Of a stretch of DNA of 64,000 nt, positions 50,965 to 60,836 are shown piece after piece. The DNA is from Streptomyces fodineus. Lineage in GTDB: Bacteria; Actinomycetota; Actinomycetes; Streptomycetales; Streptomycetaceae. Where the stretch lies: the NCBI RefSeq assembly GCF_001735805.1, contig NZ_CP017248.1:5766001-5830000 (forward strand), given 5' to 3'. Within the stretch, counting starts at the first letter, position 1. Every line of letters starts with the position of its first letter. Under the pieces are notes generated by a model. That model was not told where the DNA came from and searched no databases. It saw only the letters and a list, made by a program, of their open reading frames with translations. The translations under genes and the position numbers were made by a program.

Positions 50965-51893
50965 GCGTGGACAGGAGTACCGGTGGCGTCTTCGGAGAGA
51001 CGCCGGGTACGGCGTCCGGTGCGCCCTCCGCTGCGGGCTCCGGCGCGGCGTCCGGCGTCACGGACAGCCCCGCGAACCGGCTGCAGGCACTCTTCGAGGG
51101 GCACCGGCTCACGCCCACCCAGCGCCGGATCGCGCACAGCATGGTGCGGCGGGCCGCCGACGTGCCCTTCCTGTCCAGCGTGGAGCTGGCCGAGCTGGCC
51201 GGCGTCAGCCAGCCGTCGGTGACCCGGTTCGCCGTCGCGCTCGGCTTCGACGGCTATCCGGCGCTGCGCAAGCATCTGCGTGAGGTCGTCCCCGCCGAAC
51301 CGGCCGCCGAGGGCGGTGCCTTCAACGAGTACCAGCAGGCCGTCGAGGCCGAGATCGAGAACCTGCGGCACCTCGCCGAGCTGCTCGCCGACCCGCGCCC
51401 GGTGCAGAGGGCCGGCCGGATTCTGGCCGCCTCGCGTCCGCTGCCGGTGCTGGGCCTGCGGGCCGCCGCCTCCCAGGCGTACGGCTTCGCCTACTTCGCC
51501 GCCAAGGTCCACCCGGACGTCCGGCTGCTCAACGAGGGCGGCACGATGATCCAGGACCGGATCGACGCTGCCGTCCGCGCGGGCGCCTCCGCGCTGCTGT
51601 GCTTCGCGCTGCCCCGGCATCCGCGCGAGGTCGTCGACACCCTCGCCTACGCCAAGGACGTGGGCCTGACCACCGTCACCGTCGCCGACTCCGCGTTCGC
51701 GCCGGTCGCCAAGTACTCCGACCTGCTGCTGCCCGCCGCCGTCGGCACCGGGCTCGCCTTCGACACCGCGTGCGCGCCGATGCTGCTCGGACGGGTGCTG
51801 CTGGAGGCGCTCTGCGACGATCTGCCCGAGGCACAGGCCCGGCTGGAGGAGTTCGACGCGCAGGCGGCGGCCCGCGGGCTCTTCGTGGAATGA
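50961..51893 (+). CDS. MurR/RpiR-family transcriptional regulator
   Basis: A 310-residue regulator. After a Ser/Gly-rich ~35-residue leader comes an RpiR helix-turn-helix (LTPTQRRIAHSMVRRAADVP; SVELAELAGVSQPSVTRFAV, residues ~50-110), then an SIS phosphosugar-binding domain (AAASQAYGFAYFAAKVHPDV; VVDTLAYAKDVGLTTVTVAD). Such proteins bind DNA as dimers and respond to a small, often phosphorylated ligand. Overlap with the ammonia-lyase-like gene suggests it controls that gene, and by position perhaps the hut operon too. Ligand unknown. Confidence 0.9.
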   Translation: MSVDRSTGGVFGETPGTASGAPSAAGSGAASGVTDSPANRLQALFEGHRLTPTQRRIAHSMVRRAADVPFLSSVELAELAGVSQPSVTRFAVALGFDGYPALRKHLREVVPAEPAAEGGAFNEYQQAVEAEIENLRHLAELLADPRPVQRAGRILAASRPLPVLGLRAAASQAYGFAYFAAKVHPDVRLLNEGGTMIQDRIDAAVRAGASALLCFALPRHPREVVDTLAYAKDVGLTTVTVADSAFAPVAKYSDLLLPAAVGTGLAFDTACAPMLLGRVLLEALCDDLPEAQARLEEFDAQAAARGLFVE

Positions 51894-51987
51894 CGGCGGG
51901 GCGCTCTCAGACTCGTCTCACAATCGGCCGCTAGCTTCCCCCACGAGACTCAAGGCGCTGTGGGAACACGTGACACGGGAGGCTGAC

Positions 51988-52581
51988 GTGGCGCGCGGAG
52001 GACAGGGGCTGGCCCGGGTGGCCGTCGTCGTACGGGCGGGGGCCGCACCGCTGTGGTGGTCCGGGGTACTGGCCGCCGGGATCGGGGTGCTGCCGCCCGG
52101 GCTGACCGGGCGCCGGATCGGGGTGCTCGCCGGTGCCGCGCTGTTCCTCGTCGGCGCGGTGGCCGTGGCGCTGGTGCGCCGCGGCCGGTACGCCGCACTC
52201 GCCCGCGGCGTGGCCCGCGCGGGCAAGTACGACGTGCTGCAGGACCGGGCGGTGACCGTGCGCAACTGGCGCCGGGGCCACCGCTGGTGGCTGCTGCTGG
52301 CCTGCGCCGGAGCGCTCGGCTCCGGCTTCGTGGTGCCCGCGGCCGGCGGCATGCTGCTGGCCGGGCTCGGCACCGGGCTGCGGCTGAAGGCCGCCTGGAT
52401 CGGCCGGCGCGAACGGGCCGAGGAGACGCTGCTGTGGGTGCGCGTCGACTGGCTCGATCGGCGCGGCGGGCGCCCAGCGGGCAGGGCCGTGAAGGGACTG
52501 CGCGGTACGGGCATCGCGGCCGGCGACGCGGCCCCGGGCGGGGCCCGCCGCCGTACCGCGGCGCTCGTCCAGCTCTCCTGA
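51988..52581 (+). CDS. Membrane protein of unknown function
   Basis: A 197-residue protein with two pairs of hydrophobic helices (APLWWSGVLAAGIGVLPPGL; IGVLAGAALFLVGAVAVALV; WWLLLACAGALGSGFVVPAA; GGMLLAGLGTGLRLKAAWIG) and Arg-rich loops. GTG 51988 is chosen because GGGAGG lies 5 bases upstream; GTG 51970 is alternative. No family recognised. It converges on the roadblock cluster with 27 bases between the stops. Confidence 0.75.
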   Translation: MARGGQGLARVAVVVRAGAAPLWWSGVLAAGIGVLPPGLTGRRIGVLAGAALFLVGAVAVALVRRGRYAALARGVARAGKYDVLQDRAVTVRNWRRGHRWWLLLACAGALGSGFVVPAAGGMLLAGLGTGLRLKAAWIGRRERAEETLLWVRVDWLDRRGGRPAGRAVKGLRGTGIAAGDAAPGGARRRTAALVQLS

Positions 52582-52608
52582 CGGCTCTCCTGACAGTTCT
52601 CCTGGTGG

Positions 52609-52983
52609 CTAGACCTCCAGCTCCTCCTCGATCTTCCTCAGCTGGTGCCGGGCCATCGCCAGGTTGGCCCGGGAGGCGTCCAGGACCAGGTAGAGGAACA
52701 GGCCGTTGCCGCCACGGCTCTTGAGCAGACGGACCAGGTGGTACTGGTCCGTCAGCGTGATCAGGATGTCCTCGATGTCGCCCTTGAGGCCGAGCATCTC
52801 CATCGTGCGCATCTTGGCGCGGATCACGTCGGTGTTGCCCGCGGCGGCCACGTTCAGGTCGAAGCTCTTGCTGCCGCCCATCGTGCCCAGCGCCATCCCG
52901 CTGGTGTAGTCGACGAGCGCGACACCGGTGGCGCCCTCGATGGAGGTGAGGGCTTCCTTCAGTGCGGTCTCGGTGTTGGCCAT
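52609..52983 (-). CDS. Roadblock/LC7-like protein, last gene of the cluster
   Basis: A 124-residue protein: TETALKEALTSIEGATGVAL, VDYTSGMALGTMGG, IEDILITLTDQYHLVRLL and ANLAMARHQLRKIEEELEV. The alternating helix/strand pattern with DxxSG is the roadblock/LC7 fold, which in bacteria regulates small GTPases (MglB, conservon CvnB). It is a clear paralogue of the protein at 54330-54713. ATG 52983 has GAAAGGACC upstream. Twenty bases separate it from the upstream gene. Confidence 0.85.
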   Translation of the reverse strand: MANTETALKEALTSIEGATGVALVDYTSGMALGTMGGSKSFDLNVAAAGNTDVIRAKMRTMEMLGLKGDIEDILITLTDQYHLVRLLKSRGGNGLFLYLVLDASRANLAMARHQLRKIEEELEV

Positions 52984-53003
52984 GGTGGTCCTTTCGAACG
53001 TGC

Positions 53004-53489
53004 TCAACTGTCGGTTGCGGTGCGTGTGGTGCTGGCGCGCTGAGTGCGCGTGGTCCGGGTGCGTGCGGGTGCGGACCGGGTGGCCGTACTCGCGGCGCGG
53101 GCCGCCGCTTCGGCGGCGTCGAGCAGCTCCCCGATGCGGGCGCCGGCCCGGCGGCCCTCCAGATGCAGCCGGCCGACGTTGACCCGGTCCTGGGTGAGCA
53201 GGGTCAGTACGGCGGTGCGGCCGGCCGCGTAGGTGGCGACATAGCCGCCCTCGCCGCGCACCAGCAGCTCCCGGAAGCCGCCGTTGCCGGTGGCGTCGCT
53301 GAGCCGGACGGCGACGCCGAGCGCGGCCGCGGTGAGGGCGGACAGGCCCTCGGGGTCGACTCCGGGCGTGTCGTGGGCGACGACGAGCCCGTCGACGCCG
53401 GCCGCCACGGCGCCGGTGAGCTGCGGTACCCGGCTGCGCAGCCGGTGCAGCTCCTCCAGGACGGCCCGGAGGTCCTCCTCGGACACCAT
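53004..53489 (-). CDS. Roadblock/LC7 domain protein with Arg/Thr-rich tail
   Basis: A 161-residue protein: VSEEDLRAVLEELHRLRSRV, VAAGVDGLVVAHDTPGVDPE, ALTAAALGVAVRLSDATGNG and YVATYAAGRTAVLTLLTQDR, the classic CvnB-like roadblock. The C-terminal ~30 residues are Arg/Thr/Ser-rich and probably disordered. ATG 53489 is preceded by GAGAGGAGAG. It lies 31 bases after the PATAN-like gene. No GTPase, histidine kinase or DUF742 gene (the other conservon parts) is present. Confidence 0.85.
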   Translation of the reverse strand: MVSEEDLRAVLEELHRLRSRVPQLTGAVAAGVDGLVVAHDTPGVDPEGLSALTAAALGVAVRLSDATGNGGFRELLVRGEGGYVATYAAGRTAVLTLLTQDRVNVGRLHLEGRRAGARIGELLDAAEAAARAASTATRSAPARTRTTRTQRASTTRTATDS

Positions 53490-53520
53490 CAGCTCTCTCC
53501 TCTCGGCGGGGCGGTGCCGT

Positions 53521-54333
53521 TCAAAGCGCCTCCAGTGCATCCCTGAGCCTCTTCAGCAGCGCGATGTCGGGGTCGGTGACCGGGGGTGGGGGCGGCGGGG
53601 CGGGTTCCGCGCTGACGGGTGCCAGCGGGGTGACATGGCCGGCCGCCGTGAGCCGGCGCACGTCGACCAGCGTGTGGAAGGCCTGCCGGCCCAGGTTCCG
53701 GGCGATCTGCGGGGCCGTGCGGACGCCGTCCACCCGGTCCAGGACCGCCCGCTGCCGGGGCGTGACGGGCGCGGCGGTGGCCGGTCCGGGGGCGGGGTCC
53801 GCGCGGATCAGCGGGGCGCTGTCGGTGGCCGGGTCGGGCCACAGCCGGTGCAGCAGCAGCCGACGGCGCAGCGTCTCGCGTTCCAGCGCGACGACCGGGA
53901 CCGAGGGCAGCGGGCCGAGCCGGGGCGCGCGGTCGTAGCGGAACCGGCCCGGGGCGCTGCTCGGGGCCAGCGCGAAGTACCCGGCGTCGTACAACGCGTC
54001 CAGATGGCACAGCTCCAGCGCGCCCGCGGGCAACAGCCCCGAGTCCAGCAGGAGTTCGGCGGCGTGCAGCGGGCCCGCGGTCCGGGCGGCGGCCCGCTGC
54101 CAGGCGGTGGCCGCGAGGGTGCCGTGGGCCGTGAGGAGCACGTCGAGGCCCGGGGAGAGGGGGCTCTCGGCGTGCACCACCCGGCCCTCGGCGAGATACA
54201 GGGTGCCGTGCTCGCGGACCAGGACGCCGGTGGCCCGCTCCTCGGCGAGCCGGGTCAGCATCGGCGACAGGGGCCGGCCCGCCGACTTGTCCCGCACCGG
54301 CAGGGGCGGCGGAGGTATCCGCGTCACGGTCAT
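53521..54333 (-). CDS. PATAN/DUF4388-like protein with winged-helix segment
   Basis: A 270-residue protein. Residues ~30-130 resemble the PATAN/DUF4388 domain: RLAEERATGVLVREHGTLYL, AEGRVVHAESPLSPG, LLLDSGLLPAGALELCHLDA. After GRFRYDRAPRLG a helical stretch follows, then a winged-helix-like part (RQRAVLDRVDGVRTAPQIAR; QAFHTLVDVRRLTAAGHVTP). The C-terminus is Pro-rich. PATAN domains join roadblock proteins and two-component systems in other bacteria, so a signalling-adapter role is inferred. It overlaps the upstream gene by 4 nt (ATGA). Confidence 0.75.
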   Translation of the reverse strand: MTVTRIPPPPLPVRDKSAGRPLSPMLTRLAEERATGVLVREHGTLYLAEGRVVHAESPLSPGLDVLLTAHGTLAATAWQRAAARTAGPLHAAELLLDSGLLPAGALELCHLDALYDAGYFALAPSSAPGRFRYDRAPRLGPLPSVPVVALERETLRRRLLLHRLWPDPATDSAPLIRADPAPGPATAAPVTPRQRAVLDRVDGVRTAPQIARNLGRQAFHTLVDVRRLTAAGHVTPLAPVSAEPAPPPPPPVTDPDIALLKRLRDALEAL

Positions 54334-54713
54334 CCCAGCACCAGCCGGGTGGCCATCTCGCCGAGCCGGATCCGGGCGAGCGCGAGGTTGCCCTCCTCGC
54401 GGCCGAGCCACAGATGCAGGAAGACGCTGCTGTCGAAGGTCGTGTCCACGAATCTCAGCAGGTGGTAGCTGTCGTGATTGCTGACGATCACGTCCTCCAC
54501 GGGCGGGCGGTCGTCCCCGTGCGCCGCGAAGGCGCCGTGCTCGGCGGCCATCCGGGCCAGTTCGGCGGCCTCGGCGGCGGTCGTCTCATGGTCGCCGCCG
54601 GGCGCCTCCCCGACCGTGCCGAGGGCCAGTCCGCTCGTCCAGTCCACCAGTGCCGCTCCCCGGGCACCGGGCAACCGCATCGCTTCCAGCAGGCACTCGT
54701 CGATTCCGGGCAC
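54330..54713 (-). CDS. Roadblock/LC7-like protein, first gene of the cluster
   Basis: A 127-residue protein parallel to the 52609 product: GARGAALVDWTSGLALGTVG, VEDVIVSNHDSYHLLRFVDT and FLHLWLGREEGNLALARIRL. It heads a four-gene operon (54713 to 52609), with an ATGA overlap to the PATAN-like gene. The 179-base upstream gap to 54893 has no evident gene. The biological role is unknown; MglB/CvnB-type control of a GTPase encoded elsewhere is one possibility. Confidence 0.82.
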   Translation of the reverse strand: MPGIDECLLEAMRLPGARGAALVDWTSGLALGTVGEAPGGDHETTAAEAAELARMAAEHGAFAAHGDDRPPVEDVIVSNHDSYHLLRFVDTTFDSSVFLHLWLGREEGNLALARIRLGEMATRLVLG

Positions 54714-54892
54714 CGTGGCTCCCCTCCCGCCTGGGACTCCGGCTGAGTGACAGCGACACTACGCACCGTGCGGGGGGAAGGTGGAGCCTTTGGCATTTTC
54801 CAGTGGAACATGCGTCCGGCGTACTAGTGTGGGTCAACTGACGTCTGTGTCACGCGAGTTGATCCATTTGTTCGAGGGCTGCCGGGCGTGCG

Positions 54893-56281
54893 TCAACGGC
54901 TTTCCGGCGCCCGGAGGGTGGTGAGAGCGTCCGCGTGCGCCCCGCCGGACTCCGTCACCACCTCGGCGACGGTCTGCGGTTCCCGTACGGTGGCGAAGGC
55001 GACACCACCCGCGCCGTCCGGTGCGAAGCCGTAAATGCCGGGCCGGGCAAGGGAGTTGTAGGCGTAGTGGTGGGCGAAGTAGTACGCGCCCGTGTCCAGC
55101 GCCGCCGCGTAGTCGCCCTGCTCCAGCAGGGGCAGTGCGCGCCCCTCGGCCAGCAGGTCGCCCGAGAAGCAGGCGGGACCGGCCACGTCCTGCACCACCT
55201 CCGGCCCCGGCTTCGGCCGCCCCTTGGCGTCGTACGCGGCGATCCTGAGCGGCCACGCCCCCGGCGCGTACACGGTCCGCGTCGCCACCTGCACGCCCGC
55301 GTGGGTGACCGCGATCCGTCGCCCGCCCGCGCTCTTGGCGTACTCCACCCGGGCCACCACCGTCCCCTGCTTGGCCAGCAGTGACCGCCCGAACTCGGTC
55401 ACCAGCCCGTACCGCCCGTCGAACAGCCCCGGCACCTGCTCGGCCAGCAGCCGGGCGTACCGCGCGTACGAGGGCGCCGTCGCCTCGGCCGCGAAGTTCA
55501 CCGGCAGCCCGCCCCCGATGTCCAGCGTGTCGATCTGCCGCCGCCCGGCCCGCTCGTTGATCTCCTCCGCGAGCGCGTACGTCTCCGCCGCGCCCCGCGC
55601 CAGCAGTGCCAGCGGGATGCCCTGCGAGCCGGTGTGCGCGTGCAGCCGGGTCAGCCACGGCCGGTCCAGACAGGCCCGCACGACCCACTCGCGCGCCCCC
55701 TCGTCGCGCAGCGCCACCCCGAACTTCGAGGTCTCCGTCGCCGTCGAGGTGGCCCCGATCGTGCCCCCGCCGACCTGCGGGTTGACCCGGATGCCGACCG
55801 GGGACCTGGTGGGTGCGGACCGCACCAGGGCGTCCAGGCGGTCCAGCTCCTGCGGGTTGTCGGCGTTCACCGCGATGCCCAGGGCCAGCGCCTCCCGCAG
55901 CTCCGCCGGGGTCTTGGCGGGCGAGTCCAGCACGATCCGAGCCGCCGGCACCCCGGCCGCGCGGGCCAGCGCCAGCTCGCCCGGGCTCGCCACCTCCGCA
56001 CCGATGCCCGCCTCGTGCAGCAGCCGCAGCACCGGCACCAGCGGGGTCGCCTTCACCGCGAAGGCGTGCAGCACCGGCGTCCCGGGCGGCACGACCGCGT
56101 CGAACGCCGCCCGCAGGGCCGCCGCCGACCTGCGGATCCCGGTCGCGTCCAGCAGTCCGACGACCGCCGCGTCCGGCCCCACCAGCCCCTGCTCCACGGC
56201 CGCCCGCACCGCCTCGTCCCGCCGGGCGGCACGCTCCCGCGCCTCGCTCACCTCGGCCTCCGCCTCGATGTCCCGCTCCAC
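54893..56281 (-). CDS. PLP-dependent decarboxylase, diaminopimelate-decarboxylase-like
   Basis: A 462-residue fold-type III enzyme. HAFAVKATPLVPVLRLLHEA carries the PLP Lys; VRACLDRPWLTRLHAHTGSQ and DTLDIGGGLPVNF bind phosphate; VQDVAGPACFSGDLLAEG contains the active-site Cys from the partner subunit; DTGAYYFAHHYAYNS is the closing motif. The EPGR motif typical of LysA reads TEFGRS, so substrate may differ from diaminopimelate. GTG 56281 (GGGGAGAGGCC upstream) is chosen; an earlier start would translate a 10-bp repeat array. It is divergent from the hut operon. Confidence 0.82.
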   Translation of the reverse strand: MERDIEAEAEVSEARERAARRDEAVRAAVEQGLVGPDAAVVGLLDATGIRRSAAALRAAFDAVVPPGTPVLHAFAVKATPLVPVLRLLHEAGIGAEVASPGELALARAAGVPAARIVLDSPAKTPAELREALALGIAVNADNPQELDRLDALVRSAPTRSPVGIRVNPQVGGGTIGATSTATETSKFGVALRDEGAREWVVRACLDRPWLTRLHAHTGSQGIPLALLARGAAETYALAEEINERAGRRQIDTLDIGGGLPVNFAAEATAPSYARYARLLAEQVPGLFDGRYGLVTEFGRSLLAKQGTVVARVEYAKSAGGRRIAVTHAGVQVATRTVYAPGAWPLRIAAYDAKGRPKPGPEVVQDVAGPACFSGDLLAEGRALPLLEQGDYAAALDTGAYYFAHHYAYNSLARPGIYGFAPDGAGGVAFATVREPQTVAEVVTESGGAHADALTTLRAPESR

Positions 56282-56300
56282 GGCCTCTCCCCTCGTGTCC

Positions 56301-56330
56301 CCTCGGATCCCCTCGGATCCCCTCGGATCT
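56301..56330. repeat. Three 10-bp direct repeats
   Basis: CCTCGGATCC, CCTCGGATCC, CCTCGGATCT in immediate tandem, 20 bases upstream of the decarboxylase GTG (on its minus strand). Confidence 0.9.
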
Positions 56331-56397
56331 CCTTGTGTCCGTCTCGCGTACATCCAGCCAAACACCGGCGGCGCGCGGACGGGGTCGCCCTGATGTA

Positions 56398-56434
56398 TTG
56401 ACTAGCTCTATTCAGACCGACAGGATGTGAATAG
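56398..56434 (+). promoter_or_regulatory. hutU promoter with overlapping operator-like repeat
   Basis: TTGACT (56398-56403), 17 bp, CAGGAT (56421-56426) is a good vegetative promoter. The perfect inverted repeat CTATTCA-N13-TGAATAG (56408-56414 / 56428-56434) brackets the -10, so a repressor bound there would block RNA polymerase. Confidence 0.75.
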
Positions 56435-56459
56435 ACACAGCAACAGGAGGAGGCAGACG

Positions 56460-58120
<1,661 letters not shown>

Positions 58121-58124
<4 letters not shown>

Positions 58125-59473
58125 CGGAGGTTCAGGGCGGGCACGGCAACTCTCTGGCGGGGGACGAGGTCTCGTCGCCGGGTGCGGGTTCGGCTGTGCC
58201 CACCGGTTCCGCCCTGCGGAACGCCTGCCCACAGCCTGGACGGCCTGAACGCGGTGCCTCCTTCCACGAGATGTGGCGCGAGCTGCTCCCCATCGGCCGT
58301 CACCCCGACTCCGGTGGCTACCGGCGTTACGCCTGGACCGGGGCCGATGCCGACTGCCGGGCCTGGTTCAGGCAGCAGGCCGAGGACCGGGGGCTGGCCT
58401 ACGAGGTCGACCGGAACGGGAACCAGTGGGCCTGGCTCGGGGATCCGGCGGCCGGGGACGCCGTGGTCACCGGGTCGCATCTGGACTCCGTGCCGGACGG
58501 CGGGGCCTTCGACGGGCCCCTCGGGGTCGTGTCCTCCTTCGCCGCCCTGGACGAGCTGCGCGGGAGGGGAGTGCGGTTCGCCAGGCCCCTGGCCATCGTC
58601 AACTTCGGGGACGAGGAAGGGGCCCGGTTCGGGCTAGCCTGTGTCGGGTCGCGGCTCACCGCCGGGCAGCTGACCGTCGAGCAGGCCCACCGGCTCACCG
58701 ACGGGGACGGGGTCAGCCTCCCGCAGGCCATGGCGGCCGCCGGCTACGACCCCGACGCCATCGGACCCGACAAGGAACGCCTCGCCCGTATCGGTGCCTT
58801 CGTCGAGCTGCACGTCGAACAGGGCCGCGCGCTGGACCTGTCCGGCGACCGGGTCGGCATCGCCAGTGCCATCTGGCCGCACGGACGCTGGAGGTTCGAC
58901 TTCCGGGGCGAGGCCAACCACGCCGGGACCACCCGCTTGGCCGACCGGCGCGACCCGATGCTGTCGTACGCCGAGACCGTGCTCGCCGCCCGTCGCGAGG
59001 CCGAACTCGCCGGTGCCGTCGCCACCTTCGGGAAGATCGCCGTGGAGCCCAATGGGGTCAACGCCATCCCCTCGATGGTGCGCGGCTGGCTCGACTCCCG
59101 TGCCGCCGACCAGGACACCCTGGACACGGTGGTGGGGGGCATCGAGAAGGCGGCCCGGGAGTACGCCGACGCCCACGGCATCGGTCTCGACGTCGTACGG
59201 GAGTCGTTCACGCCCGTCGTCGAGTTCGACCACGCCCTGCGTGACGAACTCGGCCGCATCCTCGGCCGGGACACCGGCCTGAAGGTGCCCGTCCTCGGGA
59301 CCGGGGCCGGACACGACGCCGGAATCCTCTCCGGCAGCATTCCGACCGCCATGCTGTTCGTGCGCAACCCCACCGGTGTCTCGCACTCCCCGGCCGAGTT
59401 CGCCGCCGAGGACGACTGTGTGGCCGGGGTACGTGCGCTCGCCGACGTACTGGAAGGGCTGGCCTGCAGGTGA
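58121..59473 (+). CDS. M20-family amidohydrolase (allantoate amidohydrolase-like), putative N-formylglutamate deformylase
   Basis: A 450-residue Zn peptidase-fold enzyme. VVTGSHLDSVPDGGAFDGPL carries the metal His-Asp; IVNFGDEEGARFG has the catalytic Glu pair; FVELHVEQGRALD, FRGEANHAGTTRLADRRDPM and the C-terminal TGAGHDAGIL complete the AAH/hydantoinase-amidase family pattern. It lies between hutU and hutF, which yields N-formyl-L-glutamate, so it most likely replaces HutG as the deformylase. That is an inference from position. Residues 1-45 are low complexity. GTG 58121 overlaps hutU; its stop overlaps hutF. Confidence 0.85.
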
Positions 59474-60807
59474 CCAAGCGGACCTACTGGTTGGAGCACG
59501 CCTGGCTCGGCACGAACGTCGAGCCGGGGGTCGTCGTCGAGACCGAGGGCGAGCGGATCGGTGCCGTGCGCACCGGGGCGCCCACCCCGCCGCCCGGCGC
59601 CGAGGTGCTGCGCGGGCTCACCCTGCCGGGGCTCGCCAACGCCCACAGCCACGCCTTCCACCGGGCCCTGCGCGGCACCGTCCAGGTCGGCAGCGGCACC
59701 TTCTGGACCTGGCGCGAGGTGATGTACTCCGTCGCCGACCGTCTGACCCCGGAGAGCTACCACGCCCTGGCACGCGCGGTGTACGCCGAGATGGCCCTGG
59801 CCGGCATCACCTGTGTCGGCGAGTTCCACTATGTGCACCACGCGCCCGGGGGCACCCCCTACGCCGACCCCAACGCCATGGGCGAGGCGCTCATCGACGC
59901 CGCCGCCGAGGCCGGTATCCGGATCACCCTCCTCGACACCTGTTACCTGTCCTCCGGCTTCGGCGAGGCACCCGACCAGCACCAGCTGCGGTTCTCCGAC
60001 GGCAGCGCGGAGGCCTGGGCCGCACGCTGTGCAGTTCTCAAGGAGCGGGATCACGCGCGGATCGGGGCGGCGATTCACTCCGTACGGGCCGTGCCGGCCG
60101 GGGAGTTGGCGACCGTGGCCCGGTGGGCGGAGCAGCGGCGGGCGCCGCTGCATGTGCACCTGTCGGAGCAGACCGCCGAGAACGCCGCCTGCCAGGCGGC
60201 TCATGGCCGTACGCCCACCCGGCTGCTCGCCGACCACGGCGTGCTCGGGCCGCACACCACCGGCGTGCACAACACCCACCTCACGGACGAGGACATCGCC
60301 CTGCTCGGCGGCTCCGGCACCGGCACCTGCATGTGCCCGACCACCGAGCGCGACCTGGCCGACGGCATCGGTCCGGCCGTCGCCCTGCAGCGGGCCGGCT
60401 CACCGCTCTCCCTCGGCTCCGACAGCCACGCCGTCATCGACCTGCTCGAAGAGGCACGCGCGATGGAGCTGAACGAGCGGCTGCGCACCCGCACCCGCGG
60501 TCACTGGACGGCGAACGCCCTGCTGCGGGCCGCCACCGCCGACGGCCACGCCGCCCTCGGCTGGGACGAGGCCGGCACCCTGGAGCCCGGCGCCCTCGCC
60601 GACTTCACCACCATCGCCCTCGACTCGGTCAGGACAGCCGGGCCGCTGCCCAGGCTGGGCGCCGAGACGGCCGTATTCGCGGCGGGCGCCGCGGACGTAC
60701 GGCATACGGTCGTGGGTGGCCGGCATGTCGTACGCGACGGGGCGCACACGCTCGTACCCGACGTGCCGCAGGCGCTGTCCGCCGCCGTCGAAGCCCTCCG
60801 CGGCTGA
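59470..60807 (+). CDS. hutF: Formimidoylglutamate deiminase
   Basis: A 445-residue amidohydrolase: LPGLANAHSHAFHRALRGTV is the first metal motif (HxH), PLHVHLSEQTAENAAC has the second His, GVHNTHLTDEDIALL and SLGSDSHAVIDLLEEARAME (metal Asp) follow. The formiminoglutamate-specific features VGEFHYVHH and TFWTWREVMY fit HutF. It deiminates N-formimino-L-glutamate to N-formyl-L-glutamate plus ammonia. GTG 59470 overlaps the M20 stop by 4 nt, showing translational coupling. Confidence 0.92.
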   Translation: MTKRTYWLEHAWLGTNVEPGVVVETEGERIGAVRTGAPTPPPGAEVLRGLTLPGLANAHSHAFHRALRGTVQVGSGTFWTWREVMYSVADRLTPESYHALARAVYAEMALAGITCVGEFHYVHHAPGGTPYADPNAMGEALIDAAAEAGIRITLLDTCYLSSGFGEAPDQHQLRFSDGSAEAWAARCAVLKERDHARIGAAIHSVRAVPAGELATVARWAEQRRAPLHVHLSEQTAENAACQAAHGRTPTRLLADHGVLGPHTTGVHNTHLTDEDIALLGGSGTGTCMCPTTERDLADGIGPAVALQRAGSPLSLGSDSHAVIDLLEEARAMELNERLRTRTRGHWTANALLRAATADGHAALGWDEAGTLEPGALADFTTIALDSVRTAGPLPRLGAETAVFAAGAADVRHTVVGGRHVVRDGAHTLVPDVPQALSAAVEALRG

Positions 60808-60836
60808 ACCCCATCGCCCCCCACAAGGACGAGACC

